From contig CADCVI010000055.1 in assembly GCA_902806105.1 (NCBI GenBank), forward strand, positions 1 to 14,217: 14,217 bases of DNA, in the 5' to 3' direction. Below, piece by piece: positions 1-7,697 of this stretch. The notes beneath the pieces were generated by a model, which saw nothing but the letters and a program-made list of their open reading frames with translations, made no database searches and was not told the origin of the DNA. Numbering within the stretch: the stretch's first letter is position 1; the number at the start of each line of letters is the position of its first letter. Origin of the DNA: an uncultured Rubrobacteraceae bacterium. Lineage in GTDB: Bacteria; Actinomycetota; Rubrobacteria; Rubrobacterales; Rubrobacteraceae. Both the position numbers and the translations under genes were made by a program.

Positions 1-1
1 G

Positions 2-1663
2 GAGGGGATAGACAGGGCCTACCGGCGCTTCACTGGGCGTACCGTGGCCTTCGAGGACCTGCTCTACTCGTCCAAGAAGATCGCCATGCGCGACGAGCTG
101 GCGAGCGAGCTGAACGTTCTCTCCCGGCGGCTCCTGCGCATCGCCGGGGGCTTCGCCGGACGGCGCCAGTACGACTTCACCCTCCACGTCGTCAGGGATA
201 CGATCACCGAGGTCGTCGCCCGCTTCCCGATCTACCGCACCTACGTCAGGCCCGGGCACGTCTCCGAGGCGGACCGCAGGTACATCGACTGGGCCGTCGG
301 GAGCGCGAAGAAGCATAGCGCCGCCCCCGATTCGAGCTCCTACGACTTTCTCCACGAGGTCCTGCTCCTGGAAGAGGAGGGCCCGGAGGAGTACCGCCGC
401 GCCGTGGAGGCGTTCGTCGGGAAATTCCAGCAGTACACGGGCCCGGTGATGGCGAAGGGGATGGAGGACACCTCCCTCTACATCCACAACCGGCTCCCCT
501 CGCTGAACGAGGTCGGCGGCGAGCCTGAGCGCTTCGGCGTCTCGGTCGCGGCCTTTCACATAGAGAACGCGGAGAGGGCGCGGCGCTGGCCCCACGCGAT
601 GCTCTCGACCTCGACGCACGACACCAAACGCGGCGAGGACGTGCGGGCCAGGATCAACGCCCTCTCCGAGATGCCCGCGGAGTGGCGCGAGATCCTGCTT
701 CGCTGGGGCCGGGCGAACCGCACCCGCCGCCGGGACGTGGACGGCGAGCCCGCCCCGAGCCGCAACGACGAGTACCTGCTCTACGCCACCCTGCTAGGCG
801 CGTGGCCCCTCGAAGGCCTCGGCGGCCTCGACGAGGCCGGGCTCGAAGACTTCCGGGGCCGCATCCAGGGCTACATGGAGAAGGCGACCAGAGAGGCCGG
901 CGTCAACACCTCGTGGACGAACGCGAACGAGGAGTACGAAGGGGCCGTGGCCCGTTTCGTCGACGCCCTGCTCACCCCCTCCGAGAACTACCTCTTTCTC
1001 CAGGAGTTTCTCCCGTTCGCGCGCAGGGTCGCCCGCCTCGGCGCCCTGAACAGCCTCTCCCAGACCCTCCTCAAGCTCACCGTCCCCGGCGTCCCCGACG
1101 TCTACCAGGGGAACGAGCTCTGGGACTTCAGCCTCGTCGACCCGGACAACCGCCGCCCCGTCGACTACGGGACGCGCGCCAAACTCCTCGCCGGGCTGGA
1201 GGAGATGGCCTCCGGCGAGGATCTCGCGGGGGGCGTAACGTCCATGCTCGAAGACGGCGAGTGGCAGGACGGCAGGCCGAAGCTCTACCTGACCTGGCGC
1301 GCCCTGGAGCTCAGGCGCGAGAAGCCGGGCCTCTTCGAGGAGGGGGAATACGTACCTCTGGAGGTCTCGGGGGAGGGGGCGGACCGCATCGTCGCCTTCG
1401 CCCGCGTCTCCTGCGACGACGCGGCCATCGTCGTCGCCCCCCGCCTCGTCGCGCCGCTCGCGGACGAGACCGGTGCCCTCAAGCTCCGGCCGGAAGCCCT
1501 CTCCGGGGCCAGGATCGAGCTCCCGGAGGTCCTGGCCTCGAAGGGCCTGATGAACGTATTGACCGGAGAGCCCGTCCCCGTGAAGGAACTCGAGGGGACC
1601 GCGATCATATCCGCAGGCGAGCTAGCGCGCGGCTTCCCGGTGGCCCTGCTCGTATCTACGTAG
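2..1663 (+). CDS. treY: Maltooligosyltrehalose synthase (TreY), C-terminal part
   Basis: TreY rearranges the reducing-end alpha-1,4 bond of maltodextrins to the alpha,alpha-1,1 bond of trehalose, and TreZ then releases the sugar; it is cytoplasmic and belongs to GH13. The frame is open from base 2, so the 5' end lies outside the window. The GTG at 44 is simply an internal valine codon. About 553 codons are present, whereas the family usually has 700 or more residues, so the N-terminal part of the catalytic barrel is missing. Numbering from the valine at 44, visible motifs are MAKGMEDTSLY (137-147), the conserved STSTHDTKRGED (188-199), and VPDVYQGNELWDFSLVDPDN (roughly 350-370), which is highly characteristic of TreY. 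The gene ends at a TAG. Its tail faces purK. No TreZ or TreX follows, although they commonly adjoin it; they may lie upstream of the window. Confidence 0.95.
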   Translation, partial: EGIDRAYRRFTGRTVAFEDLLYSSKKIAMRDELASELNVLSRRLLRIAGGFAGRRQYDFTLHVVRDTITEVVARFPIYRTYVRPGHVSEADRRYIDWAVGSAKKHSAAPDSSSYDFLHEVLLLEEEGPEEYRRAVEAFVGKFQQYTGPVMAKGMEDTSLYIHNRLPSLNEVGGEPERFGVSVAAFHIENAERARRWPHAMLSTSTHDTKRGEDVRARINALSEMPAEWREILLRWGRANRTRRRDVDGEPAPSRNDEYLLYATLLGAWPLEGLGGLDEAGLEDFRGRIQGYMEKATREAGVNTSWTNANEEYEGAVARFVDALLTPSENYLFLQEFLPFARRVARLGALNSLSQTLLKLTVPGVPDVYQGNELWDFSLVDPDNRRPVDYGTRAKLLAGLEEMASGEDLAGGVTSMLEDGEWQDGRPKLYLTWRALELRREKPGLFEEGEYVPLEVSGEGADRIVAFARVSCDDAAIVVAPRLVAPLADETGALKLRPEALSGARIELPEVLASKGLMNVLTGEPVPVKELEGTAIISAGELARGFPVALLVST

Positions 1664-1748
1664 ACCTTCGCCCATCCGGGTCCGCGAGCGCGCCGGACGA
1701 GCCCCGGTGCGTAGTTTTCGGGTCGGGGACCAAGCCTAGCTGTACAAC

Positions 1749-1778
1749 CCGGGGCGGCGCGAGCCCGCGTCGCCCCGG
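1749..1778. terminator. GC-rich hairpin between convergent treY and purK
   Basis: An 11-bp stem with one G-U pair (1749-1759 with 1768-1778) continues inward for two more base pairs and closes on the loop AGCC. It sits in the 138-bp gap between two convergent genes. There is no T-run on either side, so a bidirectional terminator role is inferred from position and stem strength alone. Confidence 0.5.
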
Positions 1779-1801
1779 TATCCGTCGAGGAGGGGGCGCT
1801 C

Positions 1802-2953
1802 CTAGCTCGCTCGTGCGGGCTGGCTCGACCTTCGAGCTTCTCTCGCCAGCCGCGCGGCTTCTGCCGTAGTAGCGGCGAGGGCCGTGAGGTGGCCCATCTT
1901 CCGGCCGGGGCGTGCCTCGGCCTTGCCGTAGAGGTGGAGGTTTACGCCGGGGTGGGCGAGCACCGCCGCCCAGTCCGGCTCCCCCCCGGCCCACAGGTCC
2001 CCGAGGAGGTTCGCCATCGCGGCGGGCCTCAACGCTTCCGTGCCGCCCAGGGGGAGGCCGCAGACGGCGCGCAGTTGCTGCTCGAACTGCGACGTTGCGG
2101 CGGCGTCTATCGTCCAGTGGCCGGAGTTGTGGGGGCGCGGCGCGATCTCGTTGACGAGCAACCCGCCGTCAGCCTTCAGGAAAAACTCTACGCACGCCGT
2201 CCCCACGAGGTCGAGCTCCTCGAAGATGCTACGCGTGATCTCCACGGCCTCGCGCGCCATCTCGGGCGGGACGTCCCCGGCGGGGGCGACCGTGAGGTCG
2301 AGGATGTGGTCGCGGTGCGCGTTCTCCACCACCCCGTAATCCGCGAACTCGCCGGTGACGCCCCTCGCGGCGACCACCGAGACCTCGCGCTCGAAGTCCA
2401 CCCACTCTTCGAGGACCGCCTCGCCCCCGCCCAGGGCATCCCACGCGGTCCCGGCCTCCCCCGGAGCGCCGATCCTCGTCTGCCCCTTGCCGTCGTAGCC
2501 GAAGCCCGCGGTCTTTAGCACCGCGGGCGCCCCGATCTCGCGCAGCGCTTCGTCGAGCTCTGCGCGGGACCGTACGGCGCGAAAAGTCGCGGTCGGGAAG
2601 CCGGATCCCCCGAGAAACGTCTTCTCGCGCAGCCTGTGTTGCGCGGTTTTGAGCGCCGTTCTACCGGGCCTGACGGGCACGAAACCCTCGATCGTCTCCA
2701 CGGCAGAGGCGGGGATGTTCTCGAACTCCAGCGTGACGACGTCGACGCTCCGCGCGAACTCCTCCACCGCTTCGAGGTCCCCGTAATTGGCGGTCCACTC
2801 GCGGTCCGAGACCTGTCCCGTGGGGGAACCCGAGTCCGGGGAGAAGGTCTGCACCCCGTAGCCCATACGCCGCGCTGCGAGGGCGAGCATGCGGCCGAGC
2901 TGGCCGCTGCCGAGCACCCCGATGGTCGCCCCGGGAAGGATAGGTCCCTTCAT
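1802..2953 (-). CDS. purK: N5-carboxyaminoimidazole ribonucleotide synthase (PurK)
   Basis: PurK uses ATP and bicarbonate to carboxylate aminoimidazole ribonucleotide to N5-CAIR in de novo purine synthesis; it is a cytoplasmic ATP-grasp enzyme. The 383 residues match the usual family length. The N-terminal pre-ATP-grasp domain has the GSGQLGRM loop (15-22). The ATP-grasp core has [13 protein letters not shown] (146-158), [13 protein letters not shown] (182-194) and the metal- and product-binding segment [16 protein letters not shown] (268-283). The C-terminal domain carries LHLYGKAE and RKMGHLT (351-357). The ATG overlaps the purE stop in an ATGA arrangement, so the two are translationally coupled and work in sequence. 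The final residues are arginine- and alanine-rich and poorly conserved. The gene ends at a TAG facing treY. Confidence 0.96.
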   Translation of the reverse strand: MKGPILPGATIGVLGSGQLGRMLALAARRMGYGVQTFSPDSGSPTGQVSDREWTANYGDLEAVEEFARSVDVVTLEFENIPASAVETIEGFVPVRPGRTALKTAQHRLREKTFLGGSGFPTATFRAVRSRAELDEALREIGAPAVLKTAGFGYDGKGQTRIGAPGEAGTAWDALGGGEAVLEEWVDFEREVSVVAARGVTGEFADYGVVENAHRDHILDLTVAPAGDVPPEMAREAVEITRSIFEELDLVGTACVEFFLKADGGLLVNEIAPRPHNSGHWTIDAAATSQFEQQLRAVCGLPLGGTEALRPAAMANLLGDLWAGGEPDWAAVLAHPGVNLHLYGKAEARPGRKMGHLTALAATTAEAARLAREARRSSQPARAS

Positions 2954-3531
2954 CCCAGCGTCGCCTCTCTGACCTTCTCCGCCTGATCCTCCCTGAACCG
3001 GCGCAGCCCCTCGCGCAGCTTCGGGCGGGTGGTGGCGAGGATTGCGACCGCGAGGAGGGCGGCGTTCGTGGCCCCGGCCTTGCCGATAGCGAGCGTGCCG
3101 ACCGGGATACCGCCGGGCATCTGCGCGATGGAGAGCAGCGAGTCCATCCCCTTCAGGGCGCGGCTCTCCACAGGCACCCCGAGGACCGGCACGAGCGTCT
3201 GCGCCGCGACCATCCCCGGCAGGTGTGCCGCCCCCCCGGCCCCGGCGATGATCACGGCGAGCCCGCGCCCCTCCGCCTCCGAAGCGTACCGGGCCATCTC
3301 CCCCGGCGTGCGGTGCGCTGAGACCACGCGCCTCTCGTGCGGCACCCCGAACCTCTCCAGAACCTCGACCGCGTGTCCCATCGTCTCCCAGTCCGACGTG
3401 CTCCCCATGATCACGCCCACGAGCGGTCCCTCTGTCCCCTCGCCCGGCCCTACGGAAGAGGCGGACGAGGTTCTCCTGCCCTCACCCCCCGTCGATGCGG
3501 GGGGACGAACAAACGTGTCTTCCGTGCTCAA
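2950..3531 (-). CDS. purE: N5-carboxyaminoimidazole ribonucleotide mutase (PurE, class I)
   Basis: PurE moves the carboxyl group of N5-CAIR to carbon 4 to make CAIR, directly after PurK. Class I signatures are MGSTSDW (42-48), SAHRTP (71-76) and [11 protein letters not shown] (97-107), followed by a Met-Pro-Gly-Gly-Ile-Pro-Val segment (138-144). The start is a TTG codon, chosen because a strong GGAGG lies 6 bases upstream of it. This gives a 193-residue protein with about 36 extra N-terminal residues rich in Ser, Gly and Glu, before the usual family start near the first beta strand. A GTG just before that strand is a weaker alternative start. The last codons overlap purK by four bases, making a two-gene purEK operon. 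The region upstream shows no riboswitch I recognise. Confidence 0.96.
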   Translation of the reverse strand: MSTEDTFVRPPASTGGEGRRTSSASSVGPGEGTEGPLVGVIMGSTSDWETMGHAVEVLERFGVPHERRVVSAHRTPGEMARYASEAEGRGLAVIIAGAGGAAHLPGMVAAQTLVPVLGVPVESRALKGMDSLLSIAQMPGGIPVGTLAIGKAGATNAALLAVAILATTRPKLREGLRRFREDQAEKVREATLG

Positions 3532-3535
3532 CTCT

Positions 3536-3542
3536 CTCCTCC
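3536..3542 (-). promoter_or_regulatory. Shine-Dalgarno of purE, supports the TTG start
   Basis: On the - strand GGAGGAG is read just upstream of the TTG, with 6 bases between GGAGG and the start codon. It is the best ribosome binding site near this end of the gene and favours the longer protein over a start at the conserved core. Confidence 0.7.
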
Positions 3543-3882
3543 GTGCGCGGGACTACCGGTGCGAAGCGGCCAGAGCCCACCGGTCGGATACCTCTAACCG
3601 GCGTCTCTACAGCCCCATCGCACCACAGGCCGTACATCCTATCGTCTTACGCAGGGGTTGCCTCCAGACGACGGGGTCCGTCTGCACGAGTACGGGTCCG
3701 GACGCGTGGACCAGAGAGCGCTCCTCCCCCGAGCGGAGAGCAGCCGAGCGCCGCCAGCCCGCCGGGTGTCTGCGAAGCGGGTTCGAGCGCGCGCTGAAGG
3801 TCCCGCCCCCTCCAGCCGATCACCGCCCGACAGCCCCGCTCGACCTTTGGGACCGAGGGGCAGGGCAAAAGGATCTTCTGCC
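3543..3882. other. Intergenic stretch upstream of purE
   Basis: About 340 bases lie between the purE ribosome binding site and the glucosidase remnant. Frames on both strands are open because of GC richness, but their translations are low-complexity Arg/Pro/Ala text without recognisable motifs. The purEK promoter must lie here, but I could not identify a convincing -35/-10 pair. Confidence 0.4.
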
Positions 3883-4269
3883 GAAACCCGCGCAGAGCCC
3901 TGGCTCCCACTCCCCGACGACCACGACGAAAACAACGTCGCCGCCAAGCGCGAAGACCCATCCTCCATCCTGACCCTCCACCGCCGGCTCCTCGCCCTCC
4001 GCCGCGCAGCCCCCGCCCTCCAAACGGGCTCGTATACCCCCGTTCCCGCCACCGGCGACGGGCTCTCCTACACCCGCGAGGCGAACGGCAGCCGCTACCT
4101 CGTCGCCCTCAACCTCGGCCACGATCCCCTCACCATGGCCCCCGATACCGGCCCGTCGACGCGCGGACGCCTCGTCTTCTCCACCCATCTCGACCGCGAG
4201 AGAGAAAAACTCGAGGGAGAACTCCGTCTACGCCCGGACGAAGGCGTGATCTTCCGGCTCTACGCATGA
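3883..4269 (+). pseudogene. C-terminal remnant of a GH13 alpha-glucosidase
   Basis: The last 125 or so codons before the TGA read like the C-terminus of actinobacterial alpha-glucosidases (oligo-1,6-glucosidase type, DUF3459 region). They contain EPWLPLPDDHDENNVA, then a DPSSILTLHRRLLALRR helix, ALQTGSYTPV, YLVALNLG and a closing LRPDEGVIFRLYA. The complete enzyme is about 500-560 residues. The catalytic barrel, with its Asp/Glu/Asp triad, is absent, and the sequence upstream of about 3883 has no match to the expected preceding segment in any frame. The frame stays open back to about 3658, so a chimeric protein could in principle be made, but a truncated relic is more likely. Alpha-glucan metabolism fits with treY nearby. 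GH13 trehalose synthase/hydrolase relatives are alternatives. Confidence 0.7.
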
Positions 4270-4407
4270 CCTTCGACCGTGCGTACAGGGTTTGTGGCTG
4301 CCGACCCGCCGTATCCTCCGAAACCACCACACGTAGGCCTTCTCCATCCGGCGCACCCTACCGGTCGGGGTCGTGAATTTGCCCCAAAACGGTGCTTTTT
4401 CGTCTAG

Positions 4408-4428
4408 ACCTTAACCACAGGTTGAGGT
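4408..4428. promoter_or_regulatory. Imperfect dyad, candidate operator
   Basis: ACCTTAACC and GGTTGAGGT form 9-bp arms with one mismatch around a 3-bp centre (ACA), about 105 bases before the zinc-ribbon gene. The layout resembles a MerR/SoxR-type operator dyad, but the flanking -35 and -10 candidates (TAGACC and AACCTT) are poor. The regulator family is a guess. Confidence 0.3.
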
Positions 4429-4533
4429 GAACCTTGGCGGAAGTCATGGGGAGAGCGAGGTTGACGTTGTGCTGCATGCTTTGATGTGAGAACTTCTCTC
4501 CGGCCGCTGCTGAAGAGACCAAGGGGGGAACAA

Positions 4534-4776
4534 ATGCAGCAAGGTTCAGATTTCGACCGTTTCGCGGATAGCTTTGTCGAGTTTTCGGAGCGCATCGTAC
4601 TGGAGTGCGATTGCGGGGAGAAGATCGTCCTGCTCGGCATGGAGGAAGACTGGAGCTCGCGGGATGAGGACTTCGTGTGCGAGTGCGGGAGGAAGGTCAA
4701 CCTCACCGACCGCGCCGACGACGAGGTCGCGAGCGTGAGGCGCCTGCTCCGCCGCGACAGGGCGAACACCGCCTAG
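4534..4776 (+). CDS. Small CxCG zinc-ribbon-like protein
   Basis: An 80-residue acidic protein of unknown function. Two Cys-x-Cys-Gly knuckles, ECDCGEK (C25, C27) and CECGRKV (C49, C51), are separated by about 21 residues. This is the spacing of a small zinc ribbon binding one metal through four cysteines. The N-terminus (QQGSDFDRFADSFVEFSE) and the C-terminus (a basic helix RRLLRRDR) flank it. The ATG at 4534 was preferred over the in-frame GTG at 4486 because AGGGGGG lies 5 bases upstream of the ATG. The longer form would add only an unlikely basic leader. The gene stands alone: a dyad lies upstream and a hairpin downstream. A nucleic-acid or protein adaptor role would be typical of such ribbons, but nothing here fixes it. 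Confidence 0.75.
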   Translation: MQQGSDFDRFADSFVEFSERIVLECDCGEKIVLLGMEEDWSSRDEDFVCECGRKVNLTDRADDEVASVRRLLRRDRANTA

Positions 4777-4808
4777 AGGGGCAACACACCTCCGGCGAGC
4801 TGCGCTGT

Positions 4809-4828
4809 GGCCCGCTCCGTCGCGGGCC
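4809..4828 (+). terminator. Hairpin after the zinc-ribbon gene
   Basis: A perfect 7-bp stem GGCCCGC/GCGGGCC with a 6-base loop lies 32 bases after the TAG. There is no T-run, so termination is inferred from position. The remaining 200 bases before the dehydrogenase are non-coding and must hold its promoter; no clear hexamers were found. Confidence 0.4.
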
Positions 4829-5028
4829 GACACCCGTACCGGGACTGCCCCGTGCGGGCCTCCGGAGCTTTCCGGTCCTGCGCCGGTCGCGCCCTCGCGT
4901 TGTCGCGGCGGGTACGACCGGCGCCAGGCATTGTTGGTCGCTAGCTCGCGGAGCGGGCGCGTCAGCTCTCCTCTGTCCCTCACGATACGACGGGGGCGCT
5001 TACACGAAGAGTATCCCCAAGGAGCAGG

Positions 5029-5793
5029 ATGGATTATCCGCGTTTCGACCTCGGCGGGAAGGTCGCCCTCGTCACGGGGGCGAGCCGCGGGATCGGGCAC
5101 GACCTCGTCCTCGCGCTGGCCCACGCCGGGGCCCGCGTCGTTCCGGCCGCGCGAAGGGTAGAAGACCTCGGCGGCCTGGTCGCGAGGGTCGAGGAGGAGG
5201 GTGGTGAGGCGCTCCCCGTCGGCCTCGACGTGCGGGATCTCTCCTCGATCGAGGGCGCGTTCGAGGAGGCCGCCGGGCGCTTCGGGGGCGTGGATATCCT
5301 CGTGAACAACGCGGGGCTCGGCACGAACCACGACGCGGTCGACGCCACCGAGGAGGAGTGGGACGAGCTCATGGACGTCAACCTCAAGGGGCTCTTCTTC
5401 GCCTGCCGGGCCGCCGGCAGGCGCATGATCGAGCAGGGCTCGGGACGCATCATCAACATGAGCAGCCAGGCCGGCAGCGTCGGCCTCCCGCGCCACGCCG
5501 CCTACTCCGCGAGCAAGGCCGGCGTGGAGGGCCTGACGCGCGTCCTGGCCCTGGAGTGGGCGCCTCATGGCATCACGGTCAATGCCGTCGCCCCGACCTT
5601 CGTTAGGACCCCCGGCACGGCCGAGCGCCTCGACGACCCGGCGTTTCTCGAGGAGGTCCTCTCCAGCATCCCGGTGGGGCGCGTGGGCACGACGACGGAC
5701 GTCGCAGGGGCCGTGATCTACCTCGCCTCGCCCGCCGCCTCGCTCGTCAACGGGACCACGCTGCTCGTGGACGGGGGATGGACCGCGCGGTAG
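5029..5793 (+). CDS. Short-chain dehydrogenase/reductase (classical SDR)
   Basis: A 254-residue NAD(P)-dependent oxidoreductase of the classical SDR family. The Rossmann nucleotide loop TGASRGIG is at 16-23 and NNAG at 93-96. The catalytic tetrad is Asn118 (MDVNLKG), Ser146 (INMSS), Tyr159 and Lys163 (YSASK). AARR at the end of beta-2 suggests a preference for NADP(H). The C-terminus LLVDGGWTAR is typical of FabG and gluconate/2-deoxygluconate dehydrogenase-like members. The substrate cannot be read from the sequence: a sugar-acid or polyol dehydrogenase is as likely as a beta-ketoacyl reductase. An AAGGAG lies 4 bases before the ATG. It is monocistronic, with a hairpin sharing its stop codon and the polA end. 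Confidence 0.93.
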   Translation: MDYPRFDLGGKVALVTGASRGIGHDLVLALAHAGARVVPAARRVEDLGGLVARVEEEGGEALPVGLDVRDLSSIEGAFEEAAGRFGGVDILVNNAGLGTNHDAVDATEEEWDELMDVNLKGLFFACRAAGRRMIEQGSGRIINMSSQAGSVGLPRHAAYSASKAGVEGLTRVLALEWAPHGITVNAVAPTFVRTPGTAERLDDPAFLEEVLSSIPVGRVGTTTDVAGAVIYLASPAASLVNGTTLLVDGGWTAR

Positions 5794-5813
5794 CCCCTGA
5801 CGACGGGGCTACC
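5789..5813. terminator. Bidirectional terminator spanning two stop codons
   Basis: A perfect 9-bp inverted repeat, GGTAGCCCC/GGGGCTACC, has a 7-base loop. The left arm contains the dehydrogenase TAG and the right arm touches the polA TAG on the other strand. Only 19 bases separate the two convergent genes, so the hairpin is nearly the whole gap. There is no T-run. Confidence 0.6.
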
Positions 5814-7558
5814 TACTTGCGCCACTCCCGCGACGTTGCGACCTCGACCTCGACCGGGACCTTTTTGAGGATGGCCTCCCCGGCGCGCTTCATGGCCTCG
5901 CCAGTCCTCTCGGCGACCTCGGCGGCGATCTCCTCGCGGCACTCCACGACGAACTCGTCGTGGATGCAGTTGACGAGCCGGGCGTCGAGGTCCTTCAGCT
6001 CCTCGCGGACGTAGACCAGGGCGAGCTTGGCGATGTCGGCGCTCGCCCCCTGGATCGGGTAGTTCATCGCCTCGCGGCGCATCGCGCCCTTGTCGTCGAC
6101 GGGGCCGGAGTCTCCGAACTTCCTGACGCGCCCGGCGATGGTGCGGAGCGTCCGGTCGCGCACGGCCCGGCTCGCGGTCTTCTGGAGAAAGCTCCTGACC
6201 TTGGGGTAGTTGGCGAAGTACTCGTCTATAAGCTGGCGGCCCCGCTCCTCGCTCGCGCCGAGCTGGGCCGAGAGGCTCTTCGCCCCGCGCCCGTACATCA
6301 GGCCGAAGTTGATCCTCTTCGCCGCCGAGCGCTGGTCCTTCGACACGTCGTCCATCGTCACCCCGTACATCGTCGCCGCCGTGACGCGGTGCAGGTCGTC
6401 GCCGTTTCGGAACGCCTCGACGAACGCCGGGTCGCCCGAGACCTCCGCGAGGATGCGAAGCTCGACCTGCGAGTAGTCCGCGATCACGAGGGTGTAGCCG
6501 TCTTCGGCGACAAAGCAGCGGCGGAACTCGTCCTCGTGCGGGATCTGCTGGATATTCGGGTTCGTGCAGGCGAGACGCCCGGTCGGGACGCGGCACTGGA
6601 GGAAGTTCGCGTGGATGCGCCCGTCCCCCGGGTCGACGAACTTCGGGTAGGTCTCCAGGTACGTTCCGAGCTTCTTCTGGAGCTCGCGGTACTCCAGCAG
6701 GATCTTCGCCGCCGGGTGCTCGACCTTCAGGAGCGTCCAGACCTTCGTGTCCGCAAGCTCCACGCCGAGGGAACGGAAGGCGTCCGTGATCTGCTGCGGG
6801 CTGTTCAGGTTGAGACGCGGACCAAGCCCCTCCAGCGGCAGCATCCCTTCCGGCTCCGGGAACTGCGCGTCGAGCTCCAGCGCCTTCTCGTCCCGGCGCT
6901 TCCTCACCACCCCTTCGAGCTCCTTCCAGCGCGCCACGTCGAGCTTCACCCCGGCAAGCTCCATCTCGGCTATGGAGGCCACGGCGGCGAACTCTATGCG
7001 CGAGACGCGGAGCAGCTCCTCCTGCTTCAGATTCTCCGCGAGCTTCTCCCTCAGGGGCAGCAGGACGGCGGCGTCGCGGGCTGCGTACTCGATCTGCCGC
7101 TCCGAGAGCTTTCGCGACCAGTCCTCCCGCTGCGCCGACTTGTCCAGCTTGATGTCGGCGTACCTCTCCGCCACGTCGACCAGCGCGAAGGACGGGCTCT
7201 GGTTCCCGCCGGCTAGAAGCTGGGCGGCGAGCATCGTGTCGAAGATGGGGGAGAGGGAGATGCCGTGCTCGGCTTTTAGAAAGGAGTAGTCGAACTTGGC
7301 GTTGTGCAGGACCTTCACCGGCCCGGCCTCGAGGGCGCCCTTGAGCGGAGACAGGTCGCCGACCTCGAAGACGTCGATAACGTGGGTCTCGTCGGGTGTT
7401 GCGATCTGGAGGAGGCGGATGCGCCCTTCCCTGGGCGAGAGCGCCGTGGTCTCGAGGTCCACGCCGACGGCCTCGGCCCCCGAGATCGCCTCGGCGATGG
7501 GGGCGAGACCGGCGGCGTCGGTGACGAGGTTGTACGTGGTGGAGAGGCTTTTTTCCAT
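5813..7558 (-). CDS. polA: DNA polymerase I, short form (3'-5' exonuclease plus polymerase)
   Basis: A family A DNA polymerase of 581 residues that starts directly at the proofreading domain. The roughly 300-residue 5'-3' flap nuclease domain of standard Pol I (about 900 residues) is absent. The exonuclease looks active: Exo I DLETTAL (D34, E36), Exo II NAKFDYSFL (86-94, D90) and Exo III YAARD (Y158, D162). Polymerase motifs are intact: VPTGRLACTNPNIQQIP, motif A DYSQVELRIL (D361), the O-helix R410/K414/F418/Y422, and motif C IHDEF (D534, E535). Phe418 corresponds to Phe762 of E. coli Pol I. The gene is divergent from the M50 protease. No Shine-Dalgarno precedes the ATG, and a TAGAAT hexamer lies 6 bases upstream. 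Excision-gap filling is the expected role, with flap removal by another protein. Confidence 0.96.
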   Translation of the reverse strand: MEKSLSTTYNLVTDAAGLAPIAEAISGAEAVGVDLETTALSPREGRIRLLQIATPDETHVIDVFEVGDLSPLKGALEAGPVKVLHNAKFDYSFLKAEHGISLSPIFDTMLAAQLLAGGNQSPSFALVDVAERYADIKLDKSAQREDWSRKLSERQIEYAARDAAVLLPLREKLAENLKQEELLRVSRIEFAAVASIAEMELAGVKLDVARWKELEGVVRKRRDEKALELDAQFPEPEGMLPLEGLGPRLNLNSPQQITDAFRSLGVELADTKVWTLLKVEHPAAKILLEYRELQKKLGTYLETYPKFVDPGDGRIHANFLQCRVPTGRLACTNPNIQQIPHEDEFRRCFVAEDGYTLVIADYSQVELRILAEVSGDPAFVEAFRNGDDLHRVTAATMYGVTMDDVSKDQRSAAKRINFGLMYGRGAKSLSAQLGASEERGRQLIDEYFANYPKVRSFLQKTASRAVRDRTLRTIAGRVRKFGDSGPVDDKGAMRREAMNYPIQGASADIAKLALVYVREELKDLDARLVNCIHDEFVVECREEIAAEVAERTGEAMKRAGEAILKKVPVEVEVATSREWRK

Positions 7559-7564
7559 GCGCGG

Positions 7565-7570
7565 ATTCTA
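7565..7570 (-). promoter_or_regulatory. Candidate -10 for leaderless polA mRNA
   Basis: TAGAAT on the - strand ends 6 bases before the polA ATG, so the A of the start codon would be the transcription start. No Shine-Dalgarno is present in the gap. No good -35 was seen 16-18 bases upstream. Confidence 0.45.
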
Positions 7571-7618
7571 GCAGGGAGCGTGGCGGCGGCCCGCTCCCCG
7601 GCGCCCGTATCGATGAGA

Positions 7619-7649
7619 TTACAGTCTTCCGGCCGGGGTAGGATATAAC
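7619..7649 (+). promoter_or_regulatory. Weak promoter candidate for the M50 protease gene
   Basis: TTACAG at 7619-7624 is followed 19 bases later by TATAAC at 7644-7649, the most AT-rich point in the divergent gap, about 48 bases before the ATG. The spacing is long. GATATA with 17-base spacing is an alternative reading. Confidence 0.3.
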
Positions 7650-7697
7650 CATTTTGTAGGAAACAGGCTTTTCGAGCAAAAGGATGCAAGGGGCGCT

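Noticed and set aside
682..1869. 395-codon + strand frame inside treY
   Set aside because: Overlapping shadow of treY, with low-complexity Arg/Pro text and no motifs.
3770..3800. GGGTTCGAGC resembling a tRNA T-loop
   Set aside because: The flanking five bases do not pair as a T-stem, and no acceptor, D or anticodon arm can be folded around it.
3543..3882. Purine, ZTP or PRPP riboswitch upstream of purE
   Set aside because: Checked because purEK is a common target, but none of the conserved core sequences of these aptamers was seen.
3029..3973. 314-codon + strand frame antisense to purE
   Set aside because: Antisense shadow of purE continuing into non-coding DNA; no ribosome binding site or family.
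4546..5568. 340-codon - strand frame antisense to the zinc-ribbon and dehydrogenase genes
   Set aside because: Mirror frame of the dehydrogenase; composition is explained by codon bias.
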